Origin: Planctomyces sp. SH-PL62
Lineage (GTDB): Bacteria > Planctomycetota > Planctomycetia > Isosphaerales > Isosphaeraceae
NCBI RefSeq assembly: GCF_001610895.1
Contig: NZ_CP011273.1
Span: 4,402,001 to 4,466,000, forward strand
DNA length: 64,000 bases
Direction of reading: 5' to 3'
In this document: positions 56,567 to 64,000 of the stretch, piece after piece
Layout of the letters: every line of letters begins with the position of its first letter
How positions within the stretch are numbered: position 1 is the stretch's first letter
Made by a program: the position numbers and the translations under genes
The notes under the pieces: model-generated
What the model saw: the letters and a program-made list of their open reading frames with translations, nothing else
The model's database searches: none
Told to the model about the DNA's origin: nothing

Positions 56567-57868
56567 ATGTTCGCGCCGACGAGATCAACCGGCCTCAGAT
56601 TGAAAAACTTCGCCATGACATTGAATATTGATCGCGAATCTCTTCCCACCTCAGGCGATGCGATTCTCCGCGTCGCTCACATCGTCGACTGTTTCGGCGC
56701 GGGAGGCATCGCCGCCGGGGTCTGGGCCCTCATTCGGGCGACATCCAAGGTGTGCGACCATTCGGTGATAAGCCTTTCCGACGACGTCCGCCTTATCAAC
56801 TCCCTGGAATCGCGCCCGGAGATGCACGTCCTCAAGCCGGGACCGACGAAGCTGATCGGCTTCGCTAGCCGTCTCGCGCTGCTCGCGCGCCGACATCGGA
56901 TCGACGTCTTGCATTGTAACAATCAATTCGCCTGGCTTGACGCCAGCCTCGCGTCGCGAATGGTCGGCATTTCCTGCTTGCAGACGTTTCACGGCGTCGA
57001 ACGACCTCTCGAGGAGCTCGCAGCGACCGGTTGCTGGAAATCACGAACGGCCGCCCGACTTGGGAACGCCGTCACGGCCGTGGGCGAGGCAAGTCGCCGC
57101 ATGGTTTGTTTGCTGAGCGGGATCCCCGAGTCCGCCGTGCAAGTCATCCCCAACGGGGTCGATCTCGAGCGTTTCCAACCGCTGCCACGGATACGAGGGC
57201 ACGAATCCCCTCTTCGCCAGGAGTTAGGAATCGACAGGGACGTGAACCTCGTCGTTCAGGTCGCCGGACTTCGTCCTGTAAAGGATCAATCGACCCTGCT
57301 GAGGGCGTGGCGGCTCGTCGTCGACGCGGCCGTGCGAGACCGTCGGCCCGAACCCGTCCTCCTGATCATCGGTGAAGGGTCTTGTCGAGAAGACCTCCAG
57401 CGTCTGGCCGAGTCGCTGCAAATCCTTCCGTGGATTCGATTTCTAGGTCAGCGCCGGGATGTGGAAACCATTCTGCCTTGCTGTGACACCTTCATTCTCA
57501 CCTCGCTCTCCGAAGGATTGAGCTACGCTATTCTCGAGGCGATGGCGTGCGGCCTGCCCGTTGTCGCGACGAGAGTTGGTGGGAACAGCGAACTGGTCAA
57601 GGAGGGCGGTACGGGGTTCTTGGTACCACCCCAGGATCCTGACGCAATCGCCGAGGTTGTGGGTTTGCTGCTGAACGAGCCGGAGAGGCGCTGCACGATG
57701 GGGGATGCGGCGCGGCGGTTCGTCGAAGAGCATCATGATTTCACACGATCAGCCGAGCGATATCTCGAAATCTACCGCGGGCTGGCCGGCGGGCGTTGTC
57801 GCAAAACTCGACCTGTTTCGGCAAGTTTCGCGAAAACGCGTACTTCGTCCTCAGATGGAGCCGCGTAA
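56567..57868 (+). CDS. Glycosyltransferase, GT4
   Basis: The frame is open from 56453; recognisable sequence starts at about 56660 (RVAHIVDCFGAGGIAAGVWA). ATG 56567 is a compromise start; ATG 56615 is also possible and neither has a well-placed ribosome site. Standard GT4 motifs follow: LHCNNQFAWLDA, LQTFHGVERPLEELA, NAVTAVGEASRRMV, VIPNGVDLERFQPL, VVQVAGLRPVKDQSTLLRAW, WIRFLGQRRDVETILPCCD and the donor-binding LTSLSEGLSYAILEAMACGLP (E-x7-E). About 433 residues. It transfers a sugar from a nucleotide donor with retention; the specific sugar is unknown. Confidence 0.88.
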   Translation: MFAPTRSTGLRLKNFAMTLNIDRESLPTSGDAILRVAHIVDCFGAGGIAAGVWALIRATSKVCDHSVISLSDDVRLINSLESRPEMHVLKPGPTKLIGFASRLALLARRHRIDVLHCNNQFAWLDASLASRMVGISCLQTFHGVERPLEELAATGCWKSRTAARLGNAVTAVGEASRRMVCLLSGIPESAVQVIPNGVDLERFQPLPRIRGHESPLRQELGIDRDVNLVVQVAGLRPVKDQSTLLRAWRLVVDAAVRDRRPEPVLLIIGEGSCREDLQRLAESLQILPWIRFLGQRRDVETILPCCDTFILTSLSEGLSYAILEAMACGLPVVATRVGGNSELVKEGGTGFLVPPQDPDAIAEVVGLLLNEPERRCTMGDAARRFVEEHHDFTRSAERYLEIYRGLAGGRCRKTRPVSASFAKTRTSSSDGAA

Positions 57869-57941
57869 CATGGAATTTATCCGCTTGCACGGCAACGGCG
57901 AGGCGAGTCGGGGCAGGAATTCTGCGAGAGGTTAGCCTAGG

Positions 57942-59171
57942 ATGCGCATCGCCAGCGTCACGACCGAGTATCCAGCTCCCTGGAATCCTCATAGGGGCTT
58001 GTTCATACAGCGACGTCTCGCGGCCCTCTCGCGCATCGCCAACGTCAACGTCATTCACACAACCCCGTGGTTCCCCGCGCTACGACCATGGAAGGCGGGG
58101 CAATCTCCGTTGGTGCGAGATCAGGGCGGGCTTTGTGTGGAGCATCGCAAGATGTTCTATCTTCCAGGAGTGCTCAAGGGGCTGGACAGCCGATGGGTGA
58201 AGAGGTCCGTGGTGACGGCGATTCGTGAGGTCGAGCGAGAAGGCCCGATCGACGCGATCGACGCCCACTTCGGCTATCCGGAAGGTGTCGGGTGCGTTCG
58301 GGCCTCGATCGCGCTGGGCCGTCCCGTGTTTATCACGATGAGGGGCCTGGAACGGCAGATTCTTCCCTTGCGATGGCGCGGCGAGCAGCTTCGATGGGCC
58401 CTGCGAAATTGCACCGGCATCATTTGCGTCTCCGAATCCTTGAAGAAGCTCGCCGTAGATGTCGGAGTTCCGCCTGAGAGAATTGAAATGATCCCGAACG
58501 CCGTCGACCGACGGACGTTTCGCCCGGGTGACCGCGACGAGGCCCGAAGGGTATTGGGTATCGAACCGGAGGATCGACTGATCGTCTGCGTAGGAATGCT
58601 CGTCGCCGGCAAAGGCCAGCATCACCTGGTCGAAGCCCTCGCCGGCTTGCGGGCGAAGGACGCTCGCTGGAAGTTGGTCCTATTGGGCGGAGGCGCGCAT
58701 GAACCGGGGTACCCGGCGAGGCTTCGGTCGAGCATCGACGAACTCGGGGTCGCCGGTGCAGTCCTGCTCGCGGGATCCCAACCTCCCGAGAAGATCGCGA
58801 CCTGGCTGCGAGCCGCCGACGTCTTCGCACTCCCCACCTATGACGAGGGATGCTGCAACGCCGTCCTCGAGGCGATGGCCTGCGGACTTCCCGTCGTCAC
58901 CACGCCGGCGGGCGACAACGAGTTCCTCGTCTCTCCCCCGCATCGGGGGTACATCGTGCCGATAGGCCGGCACGAGGAACTCGAGCGGGCGCTGGCGGCG
59001 GCGGTGGAAACGGCCTGGGACCGTGAAGCGATTGCTGGATTCGGCGCGGGTTACTCGTGGGACGAAGCGGCCCGTCGGACGCTCCACTTTTTCCAGGAGA
59101 GAACGGGTGGTCGTGATCGCGCGATCGCCTCCGAGCGCATCCCGTCAGGGAATCATTCCAAACCTCGATGA
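57942..59171 (+). CDS. Glycosyltransferase, GT4
   Basis: 409 residues from ATG 57942. N-lobe: MRIASVTTEYPAPWNPHRG, DAIDAHFGYPEGVGCVRAS, and VFITMRGLERQILPLRW. C-lobe: IICVSESLKKLAVDVGVP, MIPNAVDRRTFRPGD, VCVGMLVAGKGQHHLVEALA and FALPTYDEGCCNAVLEAMAC (E-x7-E). The pattern resembles transferases of exosortase-linked polysaccharide loci (GT4 with the YPEG segment). It follows the previous GT4 by 73 nt and precedes asparagine synthase by 32 nt, so the block is likely one transcript. Confidence 0.9.
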   Translation: MRIASVTTEYPAPWNPHRGLFIQRRLAALSRIANVNVIHTTPWFPALRPWKAGQSPLVRDQGGLCVEHRKMFYLPGVLKGLDSRWVKRSVVTAIREVEREGPIDAIDAHFGYPEGVGCVRASIALGRPVFITMRGLERQILPLRWRGEQLRWALRNCTGIICVSESLKKLAVDVGVPPERIEMIPNAVDRRTFRPGDRDEARRVLGIEPEDRLIVCVGMLVAGKGQHHLVEALAGLRAKDARWKLVLLGGGAHEPGYPARLRSSIDELGVAGAVLLAGSQPPEKIATWLRAADVFALPTYDEGCCNAVLEAMACGLPVVTTPAGDNEFLVSPPHRGYIVPIGRHEELERALAAAVETAWDREAIAGFGAGYSWDEAARRTLHFFQERTGGRDRAIASERIPSGNHSKPR

Positions 59172-59203
59172 CGTCTCACCAGGAACCGGGTGATCAAAGA
59201 ATT

Positions 59204-61093
59204 ATGTGTGGAATCGCGGGAATCCTCGGTCCTGACGTCGCCCTGGGCCAGCTCCAGAATATGGTGACCGCCCAGCGGCATCGCGGCCCTGACGACATGG
59301 GGATGGAAATGCTCCCCACGGGGAGTCCCGGCGTGGGGCTCGCGCTCGGCCACACGCGGCTCGCGATCCTGGATCTGAGCCCCGCCGGGCACCAGCCCAT
59401 GCGGGATCCCGGATCCGATCGCCGTGTCGTCTATAACGGGGAGATCTACAACCACCTGGCGATCCGCAAAGAACTCGGCGTGGAATTTCGCTCCACTTGC
59501 GACACGGAAACCCTGCTCGCCGCTTACGGACGCTGGGGCCGGGATTGCGTCGAACGATTCCGGGGTATGTTCGCATTCGCGATCTGGGACCCTATCGAAC
59601 AAGAGCTGTTCCTCTGCCGCGACCGGCTCGGAGTCAAACCCCTGTACTATGCGAAGACCGGGTCACGATTCCTCTTCGCCAGCGAGCTTCGGGCGATTCT
59701 CGAGTCGGGCCTCGTGCCGCGCAAGCTGGATCGAGACGGACTGGACGGCTACCTGGCCTTCGGCACCGTCCCCGAGCCGTTGACGATCATCAAGGACATT
59801 CGACTTCTCCCCGCAGGCTGCTGGATGCGCGTCTCACCGGTGGATGGCATTCGGGAGATCCGACGATACTGGTCGCCTCCCTATTCGACATCCTCGTCGA
59901 GTACAGGGACCGACTCGAGATCTCGAGACCTCCAGGGCGAATTTCGCAGCATCTTCGACGAAGCGGTCGAATGCCGCCTCCTCAGCGACGTCCCTCTCGC
60001 GGTCTTCCTGTCGGGGGGCATTGATTCCAGCGCGATCGTCGCCGCGCTCGCGCAGGCGAATCATCGTTCCGTTCGAACGCTTACCTTACATTTCACGGAA
60101 CGCGGCTACGGGGAAGGTCCCTTCGCCGAGCAGGTCGCCGCCCGATTCAAGACTGATCACCAAACGCAGCCCATCACCTCGGATGATCTGCTGTCGGGAT
60201 TCGACGACGCGCTCGCCGCTTGCGACCAGCCCAGCATCGACGGCGTCAACACGTACACGGTTTGTCGGCTGGCGCGGGAGGCGGGCCTGACCGTGGCGCT
60301 CTGCGGCCATGGAGGCGACGAATTGTTCGGCGGCTACGACAACTTTCGCCTCATTCCCAGGGTTCTTGGGTTCGCGGCCGTCCCGCGACCCCTCCGGAGA
60401 CTGATGGGACGCACGCTCCAGACCCTGGCCCCGGCGCGGGTCTCGACTCAGAAGGCGGCCAGCCTGTTGCTGAGCCCGGTGGATGTCTACGAGACTTACG
60501 CGCTGGCGCGCGGCGTGTTCTGGGACGACGTCAGGAGCCGTCTGCTCGACCGACCGGAAGAGATGATCCCGGCGGCGCGGCATATCGAGTCGGCGGTTCC
60601 ACCCGGAGAGCTCGCTGATGATCCGTTGAATCAGGTGTCTCAACTCGAACTCGGCTTCTATCTCCGCAATTCTCTGCTCCGGGACACGGACGTCTACAGT
60701 ATGGTCCACGGCCTGGAGGTCCGACTCCCCCTGCTCGATCATCGCCTGGTCGAGTTTGCGGCCCCCTTGTCGGGCCGATCGAAGATGGCGCCGGGATCGC
60801 CCAAGCGATTGCTGGTCCAGGCGATGGGGTCGGATCTCCCTGCGGAGGTCGTCCGTCGCCGCAAGCAGGGATTCGTCATCCCTTATGAAGTCTGGATGCG
60901 AGGTTCGCTCAAGCCTCAACTGGATCAGACCTTACGCGACTCCGACGTCGCCGGCGGCCTCGGCTTGCGTCCGGATCGGGTTCGGGGAGTCTGGTCGGAT
61001 TTCCTCGAAGGCTCGCGTCGGATCAACATGCAGCACCCGTTCGCGCTCTACGTCCTGCTGAGTTGGTGCTCTCGGCACGGGGTCGCCCTGTAG
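59204..61093 (+). CDS. asnB: Asparagine synthase (glutamine-hydrolysing) family, polysaccharide-locus type
   Basis: The start must be ATG 59204: this places Cys directly after Met (MCGIAGILG), and that Cys is the glutaminase nucleophile exposed by Met removal. An in-frame ATG at 59168 would bury it. The class II amidotransferase domain (RGPDDMG, VYNGEIYNH, CDTETLLAAYGRWG) occupies about residues 1-200. The synthetase domain has the PP-loop AVFLSGGIDSSAIVAAL and ALCGHGGDELFGGYDNF. 629 residues is normal. In exopolysaccharide/exosortase loci such proteins are thought to amidate sugar acids or peptide groups rather than make free asparagine; that is inference from context. Confidence 0.92.
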   Translation: MCGIAGILGPDVALGQLQNMVTAQRHRGPDDMGMEMLPTGSPGVGLALGHTRLAILDLSPAGHQPMRDPGSDRRVVYNGEIYNHLAIRKELGVEFRSTCDTETLLAAYGRWGRDCVERFRGMFAFAIWDPIEQELFLCRDRLGVKPLYYAKTGSRFLFASELRAILESGLVPRKLDRDGLDGYLAFGTVPEPLTIIKDIRLLPAGCWMRVSPVDGIREIRRYWSPPYSTSSSSTGTDSRSRDLQGEFRSIFDEAVECRLLSDVPLAVFLSGGIDSSAIVAALAQANHRSVRTLTLHFTERGYGEGPFAEQVAARFKTDHQTQPITSDDLLSGFDDALAACDQPSIDGVNTYTVCRLAREAGLTVALCGHGGDELFGGYDNFRLIPRVLGFAAVPRPLRRLMGRTLQTLAPARVSTQKAASLLLSPVDVYETYALARGVFWDDVRSRLLDRPEEMIPAARHIESAVPPGELADDPLNQVSQLELGFYLRNSLLRDTDVYSMVHGLEVRLPLLDHRLVEFAAPLSGRSKMAPGSPKRLLVQAMGSDLPAEVVRRRKQGFVIPYEVWMRGSLKPQLDQTLRDSDVAGGLGLRPDRVRGVWSDFLEGSRRINMQHPFALYVLLSWCSRHGVAL

Positions 61094-61142
61094 CCGTTTC
61101 ACGGCTGCTCTGAGTCCCTCTTCGTCATTGAGAAACAGTCCC

Positions 61143-62231
61143 ATGAAAATCGTGCTGGTCGCGGGCGCACGCCCCAACTTCATCAAGATCGCCCCTCTGA
61201 TGAAGGAATTGCGAGGGCGGGACGCATTCGACGTCCGGTTGGTGCACACCGGACAGCACTACGACGAACGGATGAGCCGACTCTTCTTCGAAGAGTTGGA
61301 GATCCCCCGGCCCGACGTCGATCTGGGGGTAGGATCCGCCAGCCACGCCGTCCAGACGGCGGAAGTCATGAAGCGTTTCGAGCCGATCTTGCAGTCCGAG
61401 ACGCCCGACGCGGTCGTCGTCGTGGGAGACGTGAATTCGACGCTGGCCTGCACCTTGACCGCCGCGAAGATGAACATCCCGGTGGCCCACGTCGAAGCGG
61501 GGCTTCGCAGTTTCGATCGGACCATGCCCGAGGAGATCAACCGGATCCTCACCGACGCGATCTCGACCTGGCTGTTCGTCAGCGAACGGAGCGGATTGGA
61601 GAATCTGCGACGTGATGGAATTCCTGAAGAACGGATCCACTTCGTCGGCAACGTCATGATCGACACGCTTGAGCAGCATCGTGCGACCAGCGAGCGCTCC
61701 AAGATCCTTCAAGGTCTTGAATTGCAAGGATCCGATTACGCCGTGCTGACCCTCCACCGCCCGGCGAGCGTGGACGATCCGACGGTCCTGAGCGGACTCA
61801 TGGCGGCGGTCGGCAGGATATCCAAAGAGTTGCCGGTGGTCTTCCCCGTCCACCCAAGAACGGCGGCGATCCTACGTGGAGGCGGTCCCCACGGGACAGC
61901 GGGATCCGGCGACGGCCTGCGTCTGGTCGATCCGCTGGGATACCTGGACTTTCTGAAGCTGCTTTCGAACGCCCGATTCGTCATGACCGATTCGGGCGGG
62001 ATTCAGGAGGAGACCACGGTGCTCGGCGTCCCCTGCCTCACGTTGAGGACGAGCACGGAACGACCGGCCACAATCTCGGAAGGGACGAACCAGCTCGTCG
62101 GCCTCGATCCCGATCACATCGTCGCGACGGCGATGGACGTTTTTCGACGCCCTAAATCCCCTCGGAAGATCCCCGAATTTTGGGATGGTCGAGCTTCCCG
62201 AAGGATCGCTGATATTCTGGAACACGCTTGA
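61143..62231 (+). CDS. wecB: UDP-N-acetylglucosamine 2-epimerase (non-hydrolysing)
   Basis: Converts UDP-GlcNAc to UDP-ManNAc, a precursor of ManNAc-uronic acid and other surface sugars. ATG 61143 gives the canonical start MKIVLVAGARPNFIKIAPLM; an in-frame TTG lies 15 bases earlier. Signature segments: HTGQHYDERMSRLFFEEL, VVVVGDVNSTLACTLTAAK, VAHVEAGLRSFDRTMPEEIN, VLTLHRPASVDDP, FVMTDSGGIQEETTVLGVPC and TLRTSTERPATISEGTN, holding the catalytic Asp, Glu and His residues. 362 residues is normal. It is the last gene of the right-hand block. Confidence 0.95.
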   Translation: MKIVLVAGARPNFIKIAPLMKELRGRDAFDVRLVHTGQHYDERMSRLFFEELEIPRPDVDLGVGSASHAVQTAEVMKRFEPILQSETPDAVVVVGDVNSTLACTLTAAKMNIPVAHVEAGLRSFDRTMPEEINRILTDAISTWLFVSERSGLENLRRDGIPEERIHFVGNVMIDTLEQHRATSERSKILQGLELQGSDYAVLTLHRPASVDDPTVLSGLMAAVGRISKELPVVFPVHPRTAAILRGGGPHGTAGSGDGLRLVDPLGYLDFLKLLSNARFVMTDSGGIQEETTVLGVPCLTLRTSTERPATISEGTNQLVGLDPDHIVATAMDVFRRPKSPRKIPEFWDGRASRRIADILEHA

Positions 62232-62369
62232 GAGAGCTTCGAGCCTCCTGGGAACCCGACGATCGAGGTTCGAGCGACCGTCCCGCAAGTAGCCCGGAGG
62301 GGGCGCCGAGCAGCGTAGGGGGGTGCGAATTCCACCTTCCGGAGCGACGTCACTGATGGGCAAGAGCAC

Positions 62370-62690
62370 CTGCTCGGGCCGTTCATCCCCGTGTATCCCG
62401 GCGGGCGGCCCCGAAAGACCGACGTCCGCGAGGTCCTCGACGCGATCCTCTACATGCGCCCCGCCGGCTGCCAGCGGCGATCTCCGCCCGAAGGCTTCCC
62501 TCCGCGGAACACGGTCAGGAGATACTTCGACGAGTGGCCGTCGAACGGGACGCTGGACCGCATCCAGAACGCCTTCCTCCGCAAGGGCGGGCCAGGGAGG
62601 AGCCCGATCGGCCCGCGTCGACAGCCACTCGGACGCCACGAGCTCCGTCGGCGAAGAGCTGGGTCGGGACGACGCCAAGAATACAGAATG
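62370..62690 (+). pseudogene. IS5-type transposase N-terminal relic
   Basis: In one frame: YPGGRPRKTDVREVLDAILY, GCQRRSPPEGFPPRNTVRRY and FDEWPSNGTLDRIQNAF; in a neighbouring frame near 62645, SSVGEELGRDDAKN. This is the N-terminal half of the transposase encoded at 46957-47760, with substitutions in conserved aromatics (RPAGCQRR for RTGCQWR). No terminal repeats were found. The 550-nt space between wecB and the last gene otherwise shows nothing. Confidence 0.85.
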
Positions 62691-62779
62691 CGCAAGCTTC
62701 GATCGAGAGCAGGCGATGACATCGACGCATCGCGGCCGACCTTCCTCCTTGTTTCCTGAGCCGTCCTGGAGGCAGCGAC

Positions 62780-63928
62780 ATGCCTGTCACACACTCGGCG
62801 CGATTGATCGGCGCCCTCGCGGGTTTGATCCTCACCTTCGGTCTCGCCGTTGCGGCCCAAGAACCGAAGACCGTGGAGAAGATGATTCTCGCCTCCTACG
62901 ACGGCGAGGACGTGCCACGGAACAAAGCGGGGGATCAATACCCCAATCAGGGAGCCTATAACCCAGGACGCGACGAGGGGGGGGAGGGAACGCTGAGCCT
63001 CGACGGCAGAAACTCGATCGCGGGAAAGAGCCTGCTCTTGCGGCTGACCAAGGGCAAGCTCTATTTGCAGTTCAATCCCTATCAATCGGTAACTCGTGAA
63101 TTCGCACGTGACTACACCTCGAACCCAGCGGCCTGGCGATACGACACGTACAATAGACTTCGCTTCTGGATCAGGCTGCCGACGAATCATCCGTTCATGA
63201 GGAAGGACGCGGGATACAACATCGAATTCGGAACCTACGTCAAGACGATTGCGAACCCCGACAAGTACTCGGACGAAACGGGAGGGGGCCACTTCTATCA
63301 CCAGGTGAACGCGCCGGCGACGGGATCCTGGACCCAAGTCATCATAAACATGAACCCTGACCACCGTCGAGGCGATGATGGACATGTCGACCGGGGAAGC
63401 CAGGCGCATCCGACCGGCGAGGGGAAATACAACTATTTCGACTGCCTCACTCGATTCTACATCAGCGAGCCCTATATCGCCCCGACCTCTTATCCGGCCG
63501 ATTTCAGGATCGACGACATCGAGTTCTATCACGAGCCTTACGAGGAGAACGAGGATCAGGTCCGGGCCTTGACCGCGACCTATATCCCCGCGGCCGACCG
63601 CCTCATCGTGACGTGGAATCGTGCGAAGGCCGAAGACTCGGTGAGGCACGTGTTACGATACTCGTTCCAAAACATCCATCAGATCGGATGGAATTCTGCA
63701 ACGCTCTGTCCTCGAGGTATCATCTTTCCATCCGACAAAGGCTTTGGGATGGTTTACAACACGTCTTCCCTGCCACTGAAGCAGAAATCGGTCGTCTACA
63801 TTGCCATCAAGCCGGAAAACTCGAAGCTTTTCGCCCAGATCGAAGTTCCCTTGACGCGACAATCCTCGGGCCGCCCGCGCGCGAGGGAGGCGAACTCCAG
63901 CGCCGATTCGGCTCGGCGAGTCCCTTGA
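62780..63928 (+). CDS. Secreted protein of unknown function
   Basis: I do not recognise a family. ATG 62780 has GGAGG seven bases upstream. The first 26 residues (ARLIGALAGLILTFGLAVAAQ) are a clear signal peptide with cleavage after AVAA. The mature part of about 355 residues is rich in Tyr, Asn, Asp and Gly and looks like a beta-sandwich: ASYDGEDVPRNKAGDQYPNQ, YNRLRFWIRLP, HQVNAPATGSWTQVIINMNP and FRIDDIEFYHEPY. It is followed by a fibronectin-like TYIPAADRLIVTWNRA. This layout is common in exported carbohydrate-binding or polysaccharide-associated proteins, which would fit its position after the polysaccharide locus; that is only inference. The remaining 72 bases hold no gene. Confidence 0.7.
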   Translation: MPVTHSARLIGALAGLILTFGLAVAAQEPKTVEKMILASYDGEDVPRNKAGDQYPNQGAYNPGRDEGGEGTLSLDGRNSIAGKSLLLRLTKGKLYLQFNPYQSVTREFARDYTSNPAAWRYDTYNRLRFWIRLPTNHPFMRKDAGYNIEFGTYVKTIANPDKYSDETGGGHFYHQVNAPATGSWTQVIINMNPDHRRGDDGHVDRGSQAHPTGEGKYNYFDCLTRFYISEPYIAPTSYPADFRIDDIEFYHEPYEENEDQVRALTATYIPAADRLIVTWNRAKAEDSVRHVLRYSFQNIHQIGWNSATLCPRGIIFPSDKGFGMVYNTSSLPLKQKSVVYIAIKPENSKLFAQIEVPLTRQSSGRPRAREANSSADSARRVP

Positions 63929-64000
63929 AGTGGGGAACCGAATCGGGGTTCAGCACCTCCGCGCTCTCGTCGATCGATTTCTCAACGCCTGACTTCCTCC

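Overview
The window comes from a GC-rich planctomycete. The left end carries families largely typical of that phylum: a DUF1553 (PSD1) cytochrome-type protein with a LamG-like insert, a DUF1501 protein overlapping it, a DUF1570 zinc-peptidase-like protein and a DUF3500 protein. An Isosphaeraceae-like genome is my inference; no rRNA is present to test it.

Layout. 1-12.2 kb is ordinary chromosome: DUF1553/DUF1501 pair, DUF1570 protein, tRNA-Ala(TGC), then leftward DUF3500 and SDR genes, and a 1,133-residue AsmA-like envelope protein. 13.5-20.4 kb opens an exopolysaccharide locus: a sugar-phosphate transferase, a fused Wzz/tyrosine autokinase, a FemAB-like acyltransferase, a GT2 glycosyltransferase and a sugar C-methyltransferase. 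20.4-53.4 kb is the same locus broken up by insertion sequences: about a dozen IS elements plus many relics (IS630, IS5, IS701/DDE_5, IS66 and ISAs1 types). Seven cargo genes survive between them: a DUF4910 protein, a polysaccharide pyruvyl transferase, RfbF, two glycosyltransferases, a PIG-L deacetylase and one unidentified ORF. 53.6-62.2 kb is a clean run of polysaccharide genes: GT4, O-antigen ligase/polymerase, two more GT4, asparagine synthase and UDP-GlcNAc 2-epimerase. The window closes with an IS5 relic and a secreted protein of unknown function.

How the genes work together (inference). The initiating sugar-phosphate transferase, several glycosyltransferases, the Wzy-like ligase and the Wzz/kinase form a lipid-linked polysaccharide pathway. 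WecB supplies ManNAc-type precursor. RfbF makes CDP-glucose, and the C-methyltransferase, DUF4910 protein, PIG-L deacetylase and pyruvyl transferase look like parts of a deoxy/branched-sugar decoration pathway. These sugar-modification genes are visibly less GC-rich than their surroundings and are now dispersed over about 28 kb.

The most striking structure is a nearly identical 1.94-kb nest of transposon pieces present twice in opposite orientation (23278-25213 and 32892-34825). It brackets a 7.7-kb sugar-gene segment like a composite transposon or an invertible segment. From about 39.7 to 51.5 kb IS elements are stacked nearly end to end, including elements inside elements.
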